From: RYN-230 sp963837335
GTDB taxonomy: Bacteria; Actinomycetota; Actinomycetes; Streptosporangiales; Streptosporangiaceae
Assembly: GCA_963837335.1 (NCBI GenBank)
Contig: CAWINS010000002.1
Location: forward strand, 1-64,000
Direction: 5' to 3'
Length of the DNA stretch: 64,000 nucleotides
Shown here: piece after piece, positions 18,974 through 27,273 of the stretch
Numbering within the stretch: the first letter of the stretch is position 1
How the letters are laid out: each line of letters starts with the position of its first letter
Notes under the pieces: model-generated
What the model saw: only the letters and a program-made list of their open reading frames with translations
What the model was told of the DNA's origin: nothing
Databases searched by the model: none
Position numbers and translations under genes: made by a program

Positions 18974-20434
18974 CTAGACCTCGGCCGGCCAGGAGCCCCA
19001 GCGCAGTGCGGGCTCCGGGAGCTCGGGGGGCTCGGCGAAGGCGGGTGGGCTGGCCAGGTCGAGGGCGTCGAGCGGCGAGTCCGCGGCGGCGTCCCGCGCG
19101 GTCAGCGGGGGCAGGTTCCACTTCTGCTCGATCAGCTTGAGCACCGAGGTGTGGTCGAAGACCTGCGAGGTCACGTAGTCAGGCCGGGCGTACGGCGAGA
19201 CCAGGACCGCGGGAACCCGGAAGCCGTACCGGTCGTAGCGCTTCGGGCCGGCGTCCAGCTTCTGGGCGTTCTTCACGTAGCCCGGGGCCAGCACCCGGAG
19301 AACCGCGTGCTGCCAGCTCCCGTGGCTGAGCACGCTGCGGCAGAGCACGTCGTCAGGCTCCACCGCGGGGGGCGGCGGGACGTGGTCGTAGTAGCCGCCG
19401 TGCTCGTCGTACAACCAGATCAGCAGGGTGCTGGCCCAGCCCTGGCCGTGCATGACCCGCTTGATGACCTCCGAGGCGAAGCTCTCGCCCTTCCTGATGT
19501 CCTGCGGGTTCTCCTCGGAGTAGTCCTTGAAATCGGGGTCCACGATGCTGACCGCGGGCAGCGTGCCGTGATCGGCATCCTCAAAGAACTGCTGCGTGCC
19601 CCGGACGTGCTGCATGTAGCGGCCGATGCCGAGCGGGTAGATGTCCGCGGTGAACTGCATGTCCTTGCCCAGCTGGGCCAGGGAGGTCGGGTTCAGCGCC
19701 CGCAGCGAGCGCAGCCGGCGCTCCAGCATCCGGCGTCGGTGCCGCAGCGCCGACCGGAGGCCGGTCTTGCCCCCGGCCAGCGGGTGGTAGTTCACCCACG
19801 AGATGCCGTGCGCGCTGAGCCGGTCGAAGATGGTCCCGTTCGCCGGGTAGTCGGCCATGTTCAGCGGCAGGTCGTCGATGAGCCCGTTGGCGGTCCCGGA
19901 GATCAGGAACCGGCGGTTGGGGAAGGTGGGGCCCAGGCAGGAGGAGAACCACCGGTCGGCCAGCGGGAACGTCCGGGCCAGCCCGTGGTAGAAGGGCAGG
20001 TCGTGCTCATTCCAGTAGCCCATGGCCCGGGTGGGGTCCTTGTCGGGCATCAGCTGCTGGGTCGCGGTCACGAACCCGTCGAGCTTGCCCTCCGCCCACT
20101 GCAGGTGGGTGGCGTGCCAGCTCTGCGAGGGGGTCTCTGCTTCCTGGACCGTGCTGTCCAGGTGGTGTGCGGGAACCGATTCACCCTCGGCCCCGGTGTT
20201 GGACACCTCCGGCTCGCCATCCGGCCCGAGCGGGAACCCCTCGCCGCGTCCGGTCAGCGTGCCCAGGTAGTTGTCGTAGGAGTGGTTCTCCATCATCAGC
20301 ACGACGATGTGCTTGATCTGCGGCAGCAGGTCAGTGCCGGCGGGCTGGTCCGGCGCCGGGAGCTGACCGGCCCCGTAGCCGGACAAGCGGCGGGAGACCC
20401 GCTTCAGCTCACGCTGCTCGAGCCGGTTCCACAC
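18974..20434 (-). CDS. Phospholipase C-like phosphoesterase
   Basis: 486 residues of the bacterial phosphoesterase family (PF04185; phospholipase C / AcpA type). Metal-binding segments are intact: HIVVLMMENHSYDNYLGTL near the N-terminus, HDLPFYHGLARTFPLADRW, and LIWLYDEHGGYYDHVPPP, followed by FRVPAVLVSPYARPDYV and FDHTSVLKLIEQKW. The family hydrolyses phosphodiester bonds in phospholipids or nucleotides. I chose GTG 20434 because AGAGG lies 8 bases before it; GTG 20515 would add 27 residues without a ribosome site. No signal peptide is evident from either start, unlike many secreted members. Confidence 0.88.
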   Translation of the reverse strand: MWNRLEQRELKRVSRRLSGYGAGQLPAPDQPAGTDLLPQIKHIVVLMMENHSYDNYLGTLTGRGEGFPLGPDGEPEVSNTGAEGESVPAHHLDSTVQEAETPSQSWHATHLQWAEGKLDGFVTATQQLMPDKDPTRAMGYWNEHDLPFYHGLARTFPLADRWFSSCLGPTFPNRRFLISGTANGLIDDLPLNMADYPANGTIFDRLSAHGISWVNYHPLAGGKTGLRSALRHRRRMLERRLRSLRALNPTSLAQLGKDMQFTADIYPLGIGRYMQHVRGTQQFFEDADHGTLPAVSIVDPDFKDYSEENPQDIRKGESFASEVIKRVMHGQGWASTLLIWLYDEHGGYYDHVPPPPAVEPDDVLCRSVLSHGSWQHAVLRVLAPGYVKNAQKLDAGPKRYDRYGFRVPAVLVSPYARPDYVTSQVFDHTSVLKLIEQKWNLPPLTARDAAADSPLDALDLASPPAFAEPPELPEPALRWGSWPAEV

Positions 20435-20585
20435 GTTCGCCACCTCTGGGTCGATGACCGCATTGCCTGCGGTGCTGCTGGCTGGCGCGGTTTCAGCGCG
20501 GCAGCCCGCCCCCACCTACCCAGGCGATGGCCGCTCATTCACTGCGGCCCGGGCTGTATCCCAATACATGGCAAAGTCGGCCCCA

Positions 20586-20650
20586 GCCGGGTACCCGGTT
20601 CAGCGCAAGCCGGGTACCCCGGTTCCGCGCTAGCGGGGTACCCGGATCAC
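20586..20650. repeat. Three imperfect 23-24 bp tandem repeats centred on GGGTACCC
   Basis: Units begin at 20586, 20609 and 20633 (GCCGGGTACCCGGTTC and near-copies), each with a GGTACC palindromic core. The third copy overlaps the 3-prime end of the lipid kinase gene. They lie between two minus-strand genes and could act as a terminator array or a protein-binding array. Confidence 0.7.
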
Positions 20651-21505
20651 GAGCCGGCCCGGCTGCACCACGACGACCAGCTCGCGGGTCATGCCCATGA
20701 CCTCGCCGTCGAGTTCCCACAGCTGCGGCCGGTCCAGCTGGACCCGCAGCTCGCGGAACTCGGTGTGCACCACCCGGCCAGTCCGGGTCCGCCGCAGCAT
20801 CACGTCGATCGTGAGGGCCAGCCAGCCGGACCAGCCCCGGGCGGTCAGCACCAGGAGGTCGAGCACCCCGTCGTCCGGCTCCGCCCGGGGCAGCAGGGCC
20901 AGCCCGCCCTGCAGCGCCCCCACGTTGCCGACGATGATGCCGCTAGCCCGGCGGCGCAGCGCCCGGCCGCCGTCGGCGCGCAGCGTGGCGCGCACCGGGC
21001 GGGCCCGCAGATGGCGGAGCGCGGACACGGCATAAGCCACCCAGCCCAGCCGCTTCTTGAGCGGCTCGCCGGTGCTGTCCAGCAGCATCGCGTCGAAGCC
21101 GATCCCGGCCATGGCCACGAACGAGTGCCCATTGGCGTTACCCACGTCCAGGTGCCGGTCCCGGCCGGTCAGCCCGACCGCCAGTGCCTGGTCCAGGGCC
21201 AGCGGCAGGCCGAGGTTGCGGGCCAGCAGGTTGCCGGTCCCGGCCGGCAGCACGGCCAGCGGGACACCGCTGCCCGCGACCCCCTCGGCGCACGCCGTGA
21301 CGGTCCCATCGCCGCCGCTGGCCAGGACGACATCGACGTGCTCGGCCACCGCGGCCTCGGCCAGCCCCCGGCCGGTCTCGTCCGGGGTGGTCTCCAGCCA
21401 CAGTGGATCGCTCCAGCCGTGCGCGGCCATGGCCTCGAGGACCTCAGCCCGGAATCTGGCTCCATCGGCGTGTTTGGTGGGATTGACCACCACGGCCGCA
21501 CGCAT
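20630..21505 (-). CDS. Diacylglycerol/lipid kinase family protein
   Basis: 291 residues of the DAGK catalytic family (YegS/DgkB/LCB5 type), which phosphorylates diacylglycerol or related lipids with ATP. The ATP-binding signature VVLASGGDGTVTACAEGV is intact, followed by LAVLPAGTGNLLARNLGLP and VAMAGIGFDAMLLDSTGE. The C-terminal beta domain has GEVMGMTRELVVVVQPGRLV. RAAVVVNPTKHADGARF is the usual N-terminal strand. Cytoplasmic, membrane-associated. ATG 21505 with GAGGT. It follows the ABC permease gene in the opposite sense of flow with only 90 bp between, but shares no clear operon. Confidence 0.92.
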   Translation of the reverse strand: MRAAVVVNPTKHADGARFRAEVLEAMAAHGWSDPLWLETTPDETGRGLAEAAVAEHVDVVLASGGDGTVTACAEGVAGSGVPLAVLPAGTGNLLARNLGLPLALDQALAVGLTGRDRHLDVGNANGHSFVAMAGIGFDAMLLDSTGEPLKKRLGWVAYAVSALRHLRARPVRATLRADGGRALRRRASGIIVGNVGALQGGLALLPRAEPDDGVLDLLVLTARGWSGWLALTIDVMLRRTRTGRVVHTEFRELRVQLDRPQLWELDGEVMGMTRELVVVVQPGRLVIRVPR

Positions 21506-21595
21506 GTCTTTACCTCGCCTCGGGCCGCATGCGGCGCAAGCGTACTAGGGCGTGGTCCACCGGTGGCGAGGTGGCCACTCATTGCTGGCCGGTGG

Positions 21596-22774
21596 TCAGG
21601 CGTCGCGGGTGGCCATCCGCCAGGCGCCGATCACCGACCAGCCGACGATCCAGGCCACGATCACGGTGATCATCGCCCAGGTGGGCATCGGCGGGATGCC
21701 GAGCGCCCCGCGCCCGCCGAACAGCACGTGGCCCGGGCCGCCCGGTCCGCCGTTGGCCCCGCCCCCCGCGAGGCCCGCGGGCCGCAGCTGGTCCAGGGCA
21801 ATGCCCACCACGACCCGCTGGCCGTTGATGAAGTACGGGATCACGTGGGCCGCGAGGATCGGGGTCACGATGATCTCCAGCACGATCATCAGCACCGTGG
21901 AGACGGTGCGCTGGCCGATGAGAGAGCCCAGGCCGAGACCGACCAGGAACGCGACGCCGATGTCGAGCTCGAGCCACAGCCCGATCTTGGCCATCTCGTT
22001 CACCGGCGGGTTGAGCTGGGCAGCCTCATCTGAGGTGTACTCGCCGTAGACGGTGGCGATGTTCCGGCCGATCGCGGGCGGGGGCGCAGGATGCGAGAGC
22101 GGTATGCGGCCGCTGGCGGGGGCGAGCTGAGGGATCACGTTGACGAAGGCCTGCTCGTACTGCCGTGGGTGCCGCAGGATCCAGCTCTTGAGCTGCGCCT
22201 CGCTGAGCTGGGCCGGGACGGAGATCCCGTTAGCGGAAACCGACGCCGGCTGCGGGGTGCCCGCGTAACTCGTCACCAGGCACAGCAGGGTAAAGGCCAC
22301 GGCGACCAGCGGCAGGACGATCGCCAGGCCGGCCGGGATCCGGGCCAGGTAGAGCGCGACGCGCGAGCGGCCGGTGATCACCAGGTGCCGGAACATCCCG
22401 TCGGACAGGTCCGTCGTCCCCGCCGTGGCCCCGAGGGTCGCGGCCATGATGAACCCGAACTCGGACATCGGCGAGCACAGGAACTGGAACGCCGACGGGC
22501 TGCCGGCCGGCCCGTAGCTCTTCGCGTTGGCCAGGTGGAACACTAGCCGGATGCCCAGGACCAGGACGGGCAGGCCGACGATCAGCAGCGCGGTAACCAC
22601 CATGAGGGCGCGCCGTTTCCGCAGCTCAAGGTGCTTGGTGGCGATCAGCCCCCAGCCCGGGATCCACGACCGGTACCGGCCGGGGACGGCGGCCCGGTCC
22701 GGCCGGGTTCCGCCCGCCATGACGGCGGCAGCCATCGCCGGGCCTGCGGGCGCGGCCGACGTGTCCTCGGTCAT
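21596..22774 (-). CDS. ABC transporter permease
   Basis: 392 residues of the ABC-2 type, with about six membrane helices: MVVTALLIVGLPVLVLGIRL, FIMAATLGATAG, VALYLARIPAGLAIVLPLVA, then VAFLVGLGLGSLIGQR and a final MITVIVAWIVGWSVIG. A large extracellular loop (about residues 200-270) separates the two halves. A Gly-rich stretch near the end (LAGGGANGGPGGPGH) is unusual. The ATG at 22774 overlaps the ATPase stop by 4 bp, so translation is coupled. Substrate unknown; control by the adjacent two-component system suggests export or resistance to a cell-envelope stressor. Confidence 0.88.
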   Translation of the reverse strand: MTEDTSAAPAGPAMAAAVMAGGTRPDRAAVPGRYRSWIPGWGLIATKHLELRKRRALMVVTALLIVGLPVLVLGIRLVFHLANAKSYGPAGSPSAFQFLCSPMSEFGFIMAATLGATAGTTDLSDGMFRHLVITGRSRVALYLARIPAGLAIVLPLVAVAFTLLCLVTSYAGTPQPASVSANGISVPAQLSEAQLKSWILRHPRQYEQAFVNVIPQLAPASGRIPLSHPAPPPAIGRNIATVYGEYTSDEAAQLNPPVNEMAKIGLWLELDIGVAFLVGLGLGSLIGQRTVSTVLMIVLEIIVTPILAAHVIPYFINGQRVVVGIALDQLRPAGLAGGGANGGPGGPGHVLFGGRGALGIPPMPTWAMITVIVAWIVGWSVIGAWRMATRDA

Positions 22775-24105
22775 GGCTGCTCTCCCAGGCGGCTGGTCAC
22801 CGACAAGAACCAGTCCTCCAGGGTGGCGTGAACCTCCTGGAGGCCGTACACGGAAATGCCGCCCTCGACGAGCCGCCGGTTGACCTCCGCCACCGTCTCG
22901 CGGGAGGCGCCGGATGGAAGCGTCACGGTCAGCTCCAGCTCGCCGGGGGCAACGCCGGCGGCGATCCCGGACTGCTCCAGGAGACGGCCCGCCGCGGCGG
23001 GGTCAGAGCAGTCCAGCCGGACGGTGCGGGTGCCCGCGGTGCGGACGAGCTCACCGATCGGGCCCTGCCGGATGACCCGCCCGCGGTCCACGATCGCGAC
23101 CGCGTCGCAGGTGCGCTCGACCTCGTCGAGCAGGTGTGAGGAGAGCATCACCGTGCGCCCCTCGTCGACCAGCGAGCGGATCATCGCGCGCATCTGGTGC
23201 ATCCCCGCCGGGTCGAGGCCGTTCATCGGCTCGTCCAGGATCAGCAGGTCGGGGTCGCCCAGCAGGCACGCCGCCACCCCCAGGCGCTGGCGCATGCCCA
23301 TCGAGTACGAGGCGACCTTGTCGTCGGCGCGCTCGCCGAGGCCGACCCGGGCCAGCGATCCCGGGATCCGCCCGTCTGCGTCGCCGCCTCGCGCGGCGCC
23401 CAGCAGGCGCAGGTTCTCCCGGCCCGTCAGGTGCTGGTGGAAGCGGGGCTCATCGACGATCGCGCCGACCCGGGCCAGCGCCCGGCTGCGCTCGGACGGG
23501 ACACCGATCCCGAGCAACGACATCGTGCCGGCGTCGGCCCGGGTCAGGCCGAGCAGGGTGCGGATGAGCGTCGTCTTGCCGGCGCCGTTGGGTCCGAGGT
23601 AGCCGAACGCGGACCCGCGGGGAACGAGCAACTCGACGTGGTTGACAGCGACGTTCGGGCCGAACCGCTTGGTCAGGCCGTGGGTCTCGACCGCCCATCC
23701 GCCGGCCGGTCCCCCGGGGAGGCTAGTGGCTTGCGCGGCGCGCGGCCAGGCGGGCTCCGCTGCTTCACCGGGCGCCGGGGCGCTGGCGGCGCGCGGCCGG
23801 ACCGGCGCCGGGCCGGCCCGGTCCGCGGAGAGGCTGGCGGCCCGATCCGCGGAGAGCACGGCGGCGCCTTCCCCGGCGGGCGCCCCGGAGCCCGCCGGGG
23901 AAGGCGCCTGCGGTTCGGGGCGCCAGGCCGAGTCCGCTACCTTGCGCTGGCGCCGGCCGCGGCCGACGCGGATGGCGCCGTAGGCCGCGGCGGCGATCAG
24001 CAGGACCACCAGCAGGAGGACGCCAGGCCCCAGGACGGGGCCGTGGGACCCGGCCGGCGGCCCGGCGGCCAGGTGGTGTAAGGCCGGAGCCCAGGAGATG
24101 TTCAT
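22771..24105 (-). CDS. ABC transporter ATPase with an N-terminal membrane anchor
   Basis: 444 residues. A canonical ABC ATPase covers about residues 145-440: Walker A GPNGAGKTTLIRTLLGL, signature SYSMGMRQRLGVA, Walker B LLILDEPMNGLDP, and switch LSSHLLDEVERTCD. What is odd is the first 140 residues: a membrane helix (GVLLLVVLLIAAAAYGAIRV, about 30-49), a basic patch, then about 80 residues of Ala/Pro/Arg-rich linker. Such N-terminal anchors are rare in CcmA/DrrA-type ATPases. ATG 24105 is preferred; GTG 24132 is in frame. Neither has a clear ribosome site. Part of the histidine kinase, response regulator, ATPase, permease operon. Confidence 0.9.
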   Translation of the reverse strand: MNISWAPALHHLAAGPPAGSHGPVLGPGVLLLVVLLIAAAAYGAIRVGRGRRQRKVADSAWRPEPQAPSPAGSGAPAGEGAAVLSADRAASLSADRAGPAPVRPRAASAPAPGEAAEPAWPRAAQATSLPGGPAGGWAVETHGLTKRFGPNVAVNHVELLVPRGSAFGYLGPNGAGKTTLIRTLLGLTRADAGTMSLLGIGVPSERSRALARVGAIVDEPRFHQHLTGRENLRLLGAARGGDADGRIPGSLARVGLGERADDKVASYSMGMRQRLGVAACLLGDPDLLILDEPMNGLDPAGMHQMRAMIRSLVDEGRTVMLSSHLLDEVERTCDAVAIVDRGRVIRQGPIGELVRTAGTRTVRLDCSDPAAAGRLLEQSGIAAGVAPGELELTVTLPSGASRETVAEVNRRLVEGGISVYGLQEVHATLEDWFLSVTSRLGEQP

Positions 24106-24204
24106 GGCAAGCAATCGTGGGCGATCGGCCACACGCTGTCATCGTGCCCGGGAAGCATCAGTGCGTCATTCCTGCGAACGACACCGGGAGATTCACCGGA
24201 CCGC

Positions 24205-24867
24205 TCAGGCCTGGGTGGCGAGTCCTGACTGGTAGGCCAGGATGACCAGCTGGGTCCGGTCCCGGGCCCCGAGCTTGGTCAGGATCCGGCTCACGTGCGT
24301 CTTGGCCGTCGGGAGGCTCACATGCAGCGTCTGGGCGAGTTCCGCGTTGGACAGCCCCTCGGCGACCAGCGCCAGCACCTCACGCTCGCGTTCGGTGAGC
24401 TCCGCCAGGCCGGCGGGCGTTCTGGACGGCGGCCTGGCCTGGGCTGCGTAGTGCGCGATGAGTCGGCGGGTCACGCTCGGAGCCAGGAGCGCCTCGCCCG
24501 CGGCGACGATGCGGATCGCGTTCAGCAGCTCATCGAGCGGCCGGCTCTTCAGGGCGAAGCCGCTCGCTCCTGCTCGCAGCGCCTCGAAGACGTACTCGTC
24601 GAGGTCGAAGGTCGTGAGGATGAGCACCCGCGCTCCGCCGGGCCCGTGGGCTGAGGTGATCTGCCGGGTGGCCTCGATCCCGTCCATCACCGGCATCCGG
24701 ACGTCCATCACGACGACGTCGGGTGCGAGGCTCGCCGAAAGTTCGACCGCCTGCCTGCCGTCGGCCGCCTCGCCGACGGCCTCGAGGTCGTCCTCGGCGT
24801 CGATCAGCGAGGAGAACGCGGTGCGCAGCAGCGCCTGGTCATCGACCACCAGCACACGTGTCGTCAC
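24205..24867 (-). CDS. NarL/LuxR-family response regulator
   Basis: 220 residues. Receiver domain about 1-120: acidic pair in RVLVVDDQALLRTAF, phospho-acceptor Asp in PDVVVMDVRMPVMDG, Thr in ILTTFDLDEYV, and Lys in GFALKSRPLDELL. LuxR helix-turn-helix about 150-212: LTEREREVLALVAEGLSNAELAQ. The GTG at 24867 is chosen because it opens exactly at the receiver fold; the frame runs 30 codons upstream without domain content. The gene lies 43 bp after the histidine kinase stop and precedes the ABC genes, so it most likely controls that transporter. Confidence 0.93.
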   Translation of the reverse strand: MTTRVLVVDDQALLRTAFSSLIDAEDDLEAVGEAADGRQAVELSASLAPDVVVMDVRMPVMDGIEATRQITSAHGPGGARVLILTTFDLDEYVFEALRAGASGFALKSRPLDELLNAIRIVAAGEALLAPSVTRRLIAHYAAQARPPSRTPAGLAELTEREREVLALVAEGLSNAELAQTLHVSLPTAKTHVSRILTKLGARDRTQLVILAYQSGLATQA

Positions 24868-24910
24868 GGTGCCGCCTGGTTCGCCGCTCCGCCCGCTGCG
24901 CGTGCGCCGC

Positions 24911-26152
24911 TCACCCCGCGCCCTCGATCGGGACCTCGGCGAGCACGCGGAAGCCACCGGCGAGCGGCTCGGCCACCAGCCAGCCGCCGAAGGCGCCGAT
25001 CCGCTCCCGCATCCCGACGATCCCGTGGCCCGGGCCCGGAATGCCGGGCCGTTCCTGATCGCCTGCTGTCCGCCCGGCTGATCCTCCGTCGTCGGTCACC
25101 TCGAGGCGGACCTGAGCGGCCGAGACCGTGAGGTTGACCGTGGCCCGGGCATGCGGCGCATGCCGGACGACGTTGGTGAGTGCTTCCTGGACGACCCGGT
25201 AGAGCGTGAGCTCGAGCGCCTGGGAGAGCTGACCATCGGTGCCCGATGTTCGCAGCTCGACCGGTGTCCCCGAGGCCCGCACGGTGTCCGCGAGCTCCTT
25301 GAGGTCGGCGAGCTTCGGCGCGGGTGTGAGCGCGGCAGCCCCGGCATCCTCATCGCGCAGCAGCCCGAGCACCACCCGCAGCTCGTCCTGGGCGGTCCGC
25401 CCGATCATCTCGATCGATTCAAGCGCGGTGCCCGCCTGTTCCGGTCGCTTCGCCATCAGGCGCCTGCCCACCCCGGCCTGGACGGTCATCACCGCGAGCG
25501 TGTGGGCGACGACGTCGTGCAGCTCGCGGGCGATGCGCACCCGCTCCTCCCGGACCTCCTGCCGGGCCCGCTCGGCCTCGGCGGCTCGCTCGCGCTCCGC
25601 CTGCTCGGCCAGCCCGGCCAGGTAACGCCGGCGCGCGGCCATGCTGTCCCCGATAAACCATCCGGCCGCCAGCGGCAGGAAGCCCACGATCCCCCCGGCC
25701 CCGAGCGGGGCAGGCCCTTTCGTGGTCACGGCATACAGGAGCGCCGCGCCGAAAATCGCCGCCGCGGCCAGCACCGCGCGGATGGACAGCCGCCGCGGGA
25801 CGCCAACGGCCACGGTGTACCCAGACACGCCGAGCACCAGGCTCACCAGCAGCGACGCGCTACCCGTCGCCATCTGCGCGGCCGCGGCGGCGCTGGCCAG
25901 TGCGAGAAGAGGAAGCGGCCATCGGCGGCCGAACGCGATCACCGGGACGCATATCAGGGCGGCCAGACCGGGCCCGGGTCCGTGCGCGTGCTTCACCTGA
26001 GCGATGACCAGGACGATCGCGGCCACGCCGGCGAGCGTCGTCACGGCCGTGGCGAGCCCGAGTCGCTGCCGCTCGGTAATGGCCGGCAGCAACGGCGGCC
26101 GCGGCGGCCGCGTGGCCGAAGGATTGGGCGGCACATAACCGACGGTAGTCAC
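24911..26152 (-). CDS. NarL-type sensor histidine kinase (HisKA_3)
   Basis: 413 residues. The N-terminal half holds five to six membrane helices (LGLATAVTTLAGVAAIVLV through GGIVGFLPLAAGWFIGD). The HisKA_3 dimerisation domain has the phospho-acceptor His in RIARELHDVVAHTLAVM (about residue 215), and the ATPase domain shows VVQEALTNVVRHAPHA (N box) and HGIVGMRERIGAFGG (G box). A coiled segment rich in Glu/Arg/Ala (LAEQAERERAAEAERARQE) links them. GTG start at 26152. With the downstream response regulator and ABC genes it forms a sensor-transporter module of the kind that responds to cell-wall or membrane stress. Confidence 0.92.
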   Translation of the reverse strand: MTTVGYVPPNPSATRPPRPPLLPAITERQRLGLATAVTTLAGVAAIVLVIAQVKHAHGPGPGLAALICVPVIAFGRRWPLPLLALASAAAAAQMATGSASLLVSLVLGVSGYTVAVGVPRRLSIRAVLAAAAIFGAALLYAVTTKGPAPLGAGGIVGFLPLAAGWFIGDSMAARRRYLAGLAEQAERERAAEAERARQEVREERVRIARELHDVVAHTLAVMTVQAGVGRRLMAKRPEQAGTALESIEMIGRTAQDELRVVLGLLRDEDAGAAALTPAPKLADLKELADTVRASGTPVELRTSGTDGQLSQALELTLYRVVQEALTNVVRHAPHARATVNLTVSAAQVRLEVTDDGGSAGRTAGDQERPGIPGPGHGIVGMRERIGAFGGWLVAEPLAGGFRVLAEVPIEGAG

Positions 26153-26186
26153 CGCGCCCGGTTAGCGCATCATTCCCGAGGATGAC

Positions 26187-26393
26187 AGCGGCGAGCGGGG
26201 GTCCAGGGGGACGGAACGTGCGCACGCGCCGGGGAGGCGGGGCCCGCCGCAGGCGGGTGCTCGCCGAGCCGGCGTTCGGCGCGTAGCGGCGAGCGGGGGG
26301 TCCAGGGGGTCGCCCCCCGGACCAATACTGCGTTCGGCGCGCAGCGGCGAGCGGGGGGTCCAGGGGGGTCGCCCCCCCGGACTAGTATTGCCG
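26187..26393. repeat. GC-rich tandem repeats with internal hairpin
   Basis: Two 58-bp units begin at 26272 and 26330 (GCGTTCGGCGCG, then AGCGGCGAGCGGGGGGTCC), and a partial third copy of the central part lies at 26187-26210. Each full unit contains a hairpin, GGGGG-TCG-CCCCC (26302-26320 in the first). The second unit ends in the -10 box of the pgeF-like gene. Similar G-run hairpin repeats occur between genes in many actinobacteria; their role is unknown. Confidence 0.8.
26383..26388 (+). promoter_or_regulatory. -10 box giving a leaderless pgeF-murL transcript
   Basis: TAGTAT at 26383-26388 ends 6 bases before the GTG at 26395 (GTGGTG), so the operon mRNA is probably leaderless. The box lies inside the second GC-rich repeat unit, where the first unit has AATACT instead. 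Confidence 0.55.
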
Positions 26394-26394
26394 C

Positions 26395-27273
26395 GTGGTG
26401 ACAGCGCCAACATCGGCCACGGCCGGCCTGCGCCGGCAGGGAAGCCTGGACGTGCTGGCCTGGCCGTCGCTTGACGCCCTGGGCGTGGACGCGTTCGTGA
26501 CGACGCGCCACGGCGGCGTCTCAGCCGGCCCCTATGGCACCCTCAACCTCGGGCTGCACGTCGGCGATAAGCCCGCCGACGTGCTGGTGAACCGGCGCAG
26601 GGTAGCGGCCGCGCTCGGCGCGGACCTGGGTGACTTCGTGTTCTGCCAGCAGGCGCATGGCCGGCGGGTGGCGGTCGTGACCGCGGCCGACCAGGGACGC
26701 GGCGCGCTGGCCCTGGACGACGCCATCGCCTCCACGGACGCCCTGGTGACGACCGACCCGGACACGGTCCTGATCATCCTCGTCGCAGACTGCGTGCCGA
26801 TCATCCTGGTTGACCCGCAGGCCCAGGTGCTGGCCTGCGTGCACGCAGGCTGGCGCGGCACGGTGGCCGGGGTGACCGGGGCCGCGCTGCACGCGATGCA
26901 GGGGCTGGGCGCGCAGCCCGACCGTATGCGGGTAGCGATTGGCCCCGCCGTCGCGGCGGACCGCTATCAGGTGGGCCCGGAGGTCGCGGCGGCCGCGGAA
27001 CGGTTCTTCGGCGGGGACACCAGCGGGATCATGCGGCCGGACGGATCGGGACGGTGGCTGATGGACCTGCCCGCCGCTAACCGGCGCGTGATCCGCGAGT
27101 CCGGCGTGCCGGACAGCCAGATTCACGACAGCGGGCTGAGCACGGCGACCCGGGCGGCCGGCGGGCCGGGCATGACCGGCCCGGGCCCGGAGTTGTTCTT
27201 CAGCGACCGCGCCGCCCGCCCGTGCGGCCGGTTCGCCGCCGTCGCCCGCCTCAGGGCTAAGGAGGACACGTGA
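26395..27273 (+). CDS. pgeF: Laccase-domain (YfiH/PgeF-type) protein
   Basis: 292 residues of the YfiH family. Family members act as purine nucleoside phosphorylase/adenosine deaminase-like enzymes, and Escherichia coli YfiH (PgeF) corrects misincorporated peptidoglycan stem residues. The metal ligands are all visible: CQQAHGRRV, VADCVPIILVD and ACVHAGWRGTV. TTRHGGVSAGPYGTLNLG is the N-terminal signature. The usual C-terminal FSYRRDG is replaced by FFSDRAARPCGRFAAV. In most actinobacteria this gene follows ftsZ; here it leads a murL-murD2 operon, which fits a peptidoglycan editing job. Overlaps murL by 4 bp. Confidence 0.88.
   Translation: MVTAPTSATAGLRRQGSLDVLAWPSLDALGVDAFVTTRHGGVSAGPYGTLNLGLHVGDKPADVLVNRRRVAAALGADLGDFVFCQQAHGRRVAVVTAADQGRGALALDDAIASTDALVTTDPDTVLIILVADCVPIILVDPQAQVLACVHAGWRGTVAGVTGAALHAMQGLGAQPDRMRVAIGPAVAADRYQVGPEVAAAAERFFGGDTSGIMRPDGSGRWLMDLPAANRRVIRESGVPDSQIHDSGLSTATRAAGGPGMTGPGPELFFSDRAARPCGRFAAVARLRAKEDT

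Noticed and set aside
18320..22033. A 1237-codon plus-strand open frame
   Set aside because: It lies opposite three genes with clear domains (GAF-ANTAR, phosphoesterase, lipid kinase) and crosses their intergenic gaps. Long antisense frames are expected at this GC content.
26187..26393. Possible CRISPR array
   Set aside because: Only two full repeats, contiguous with no spacers between them, and no cas genes.
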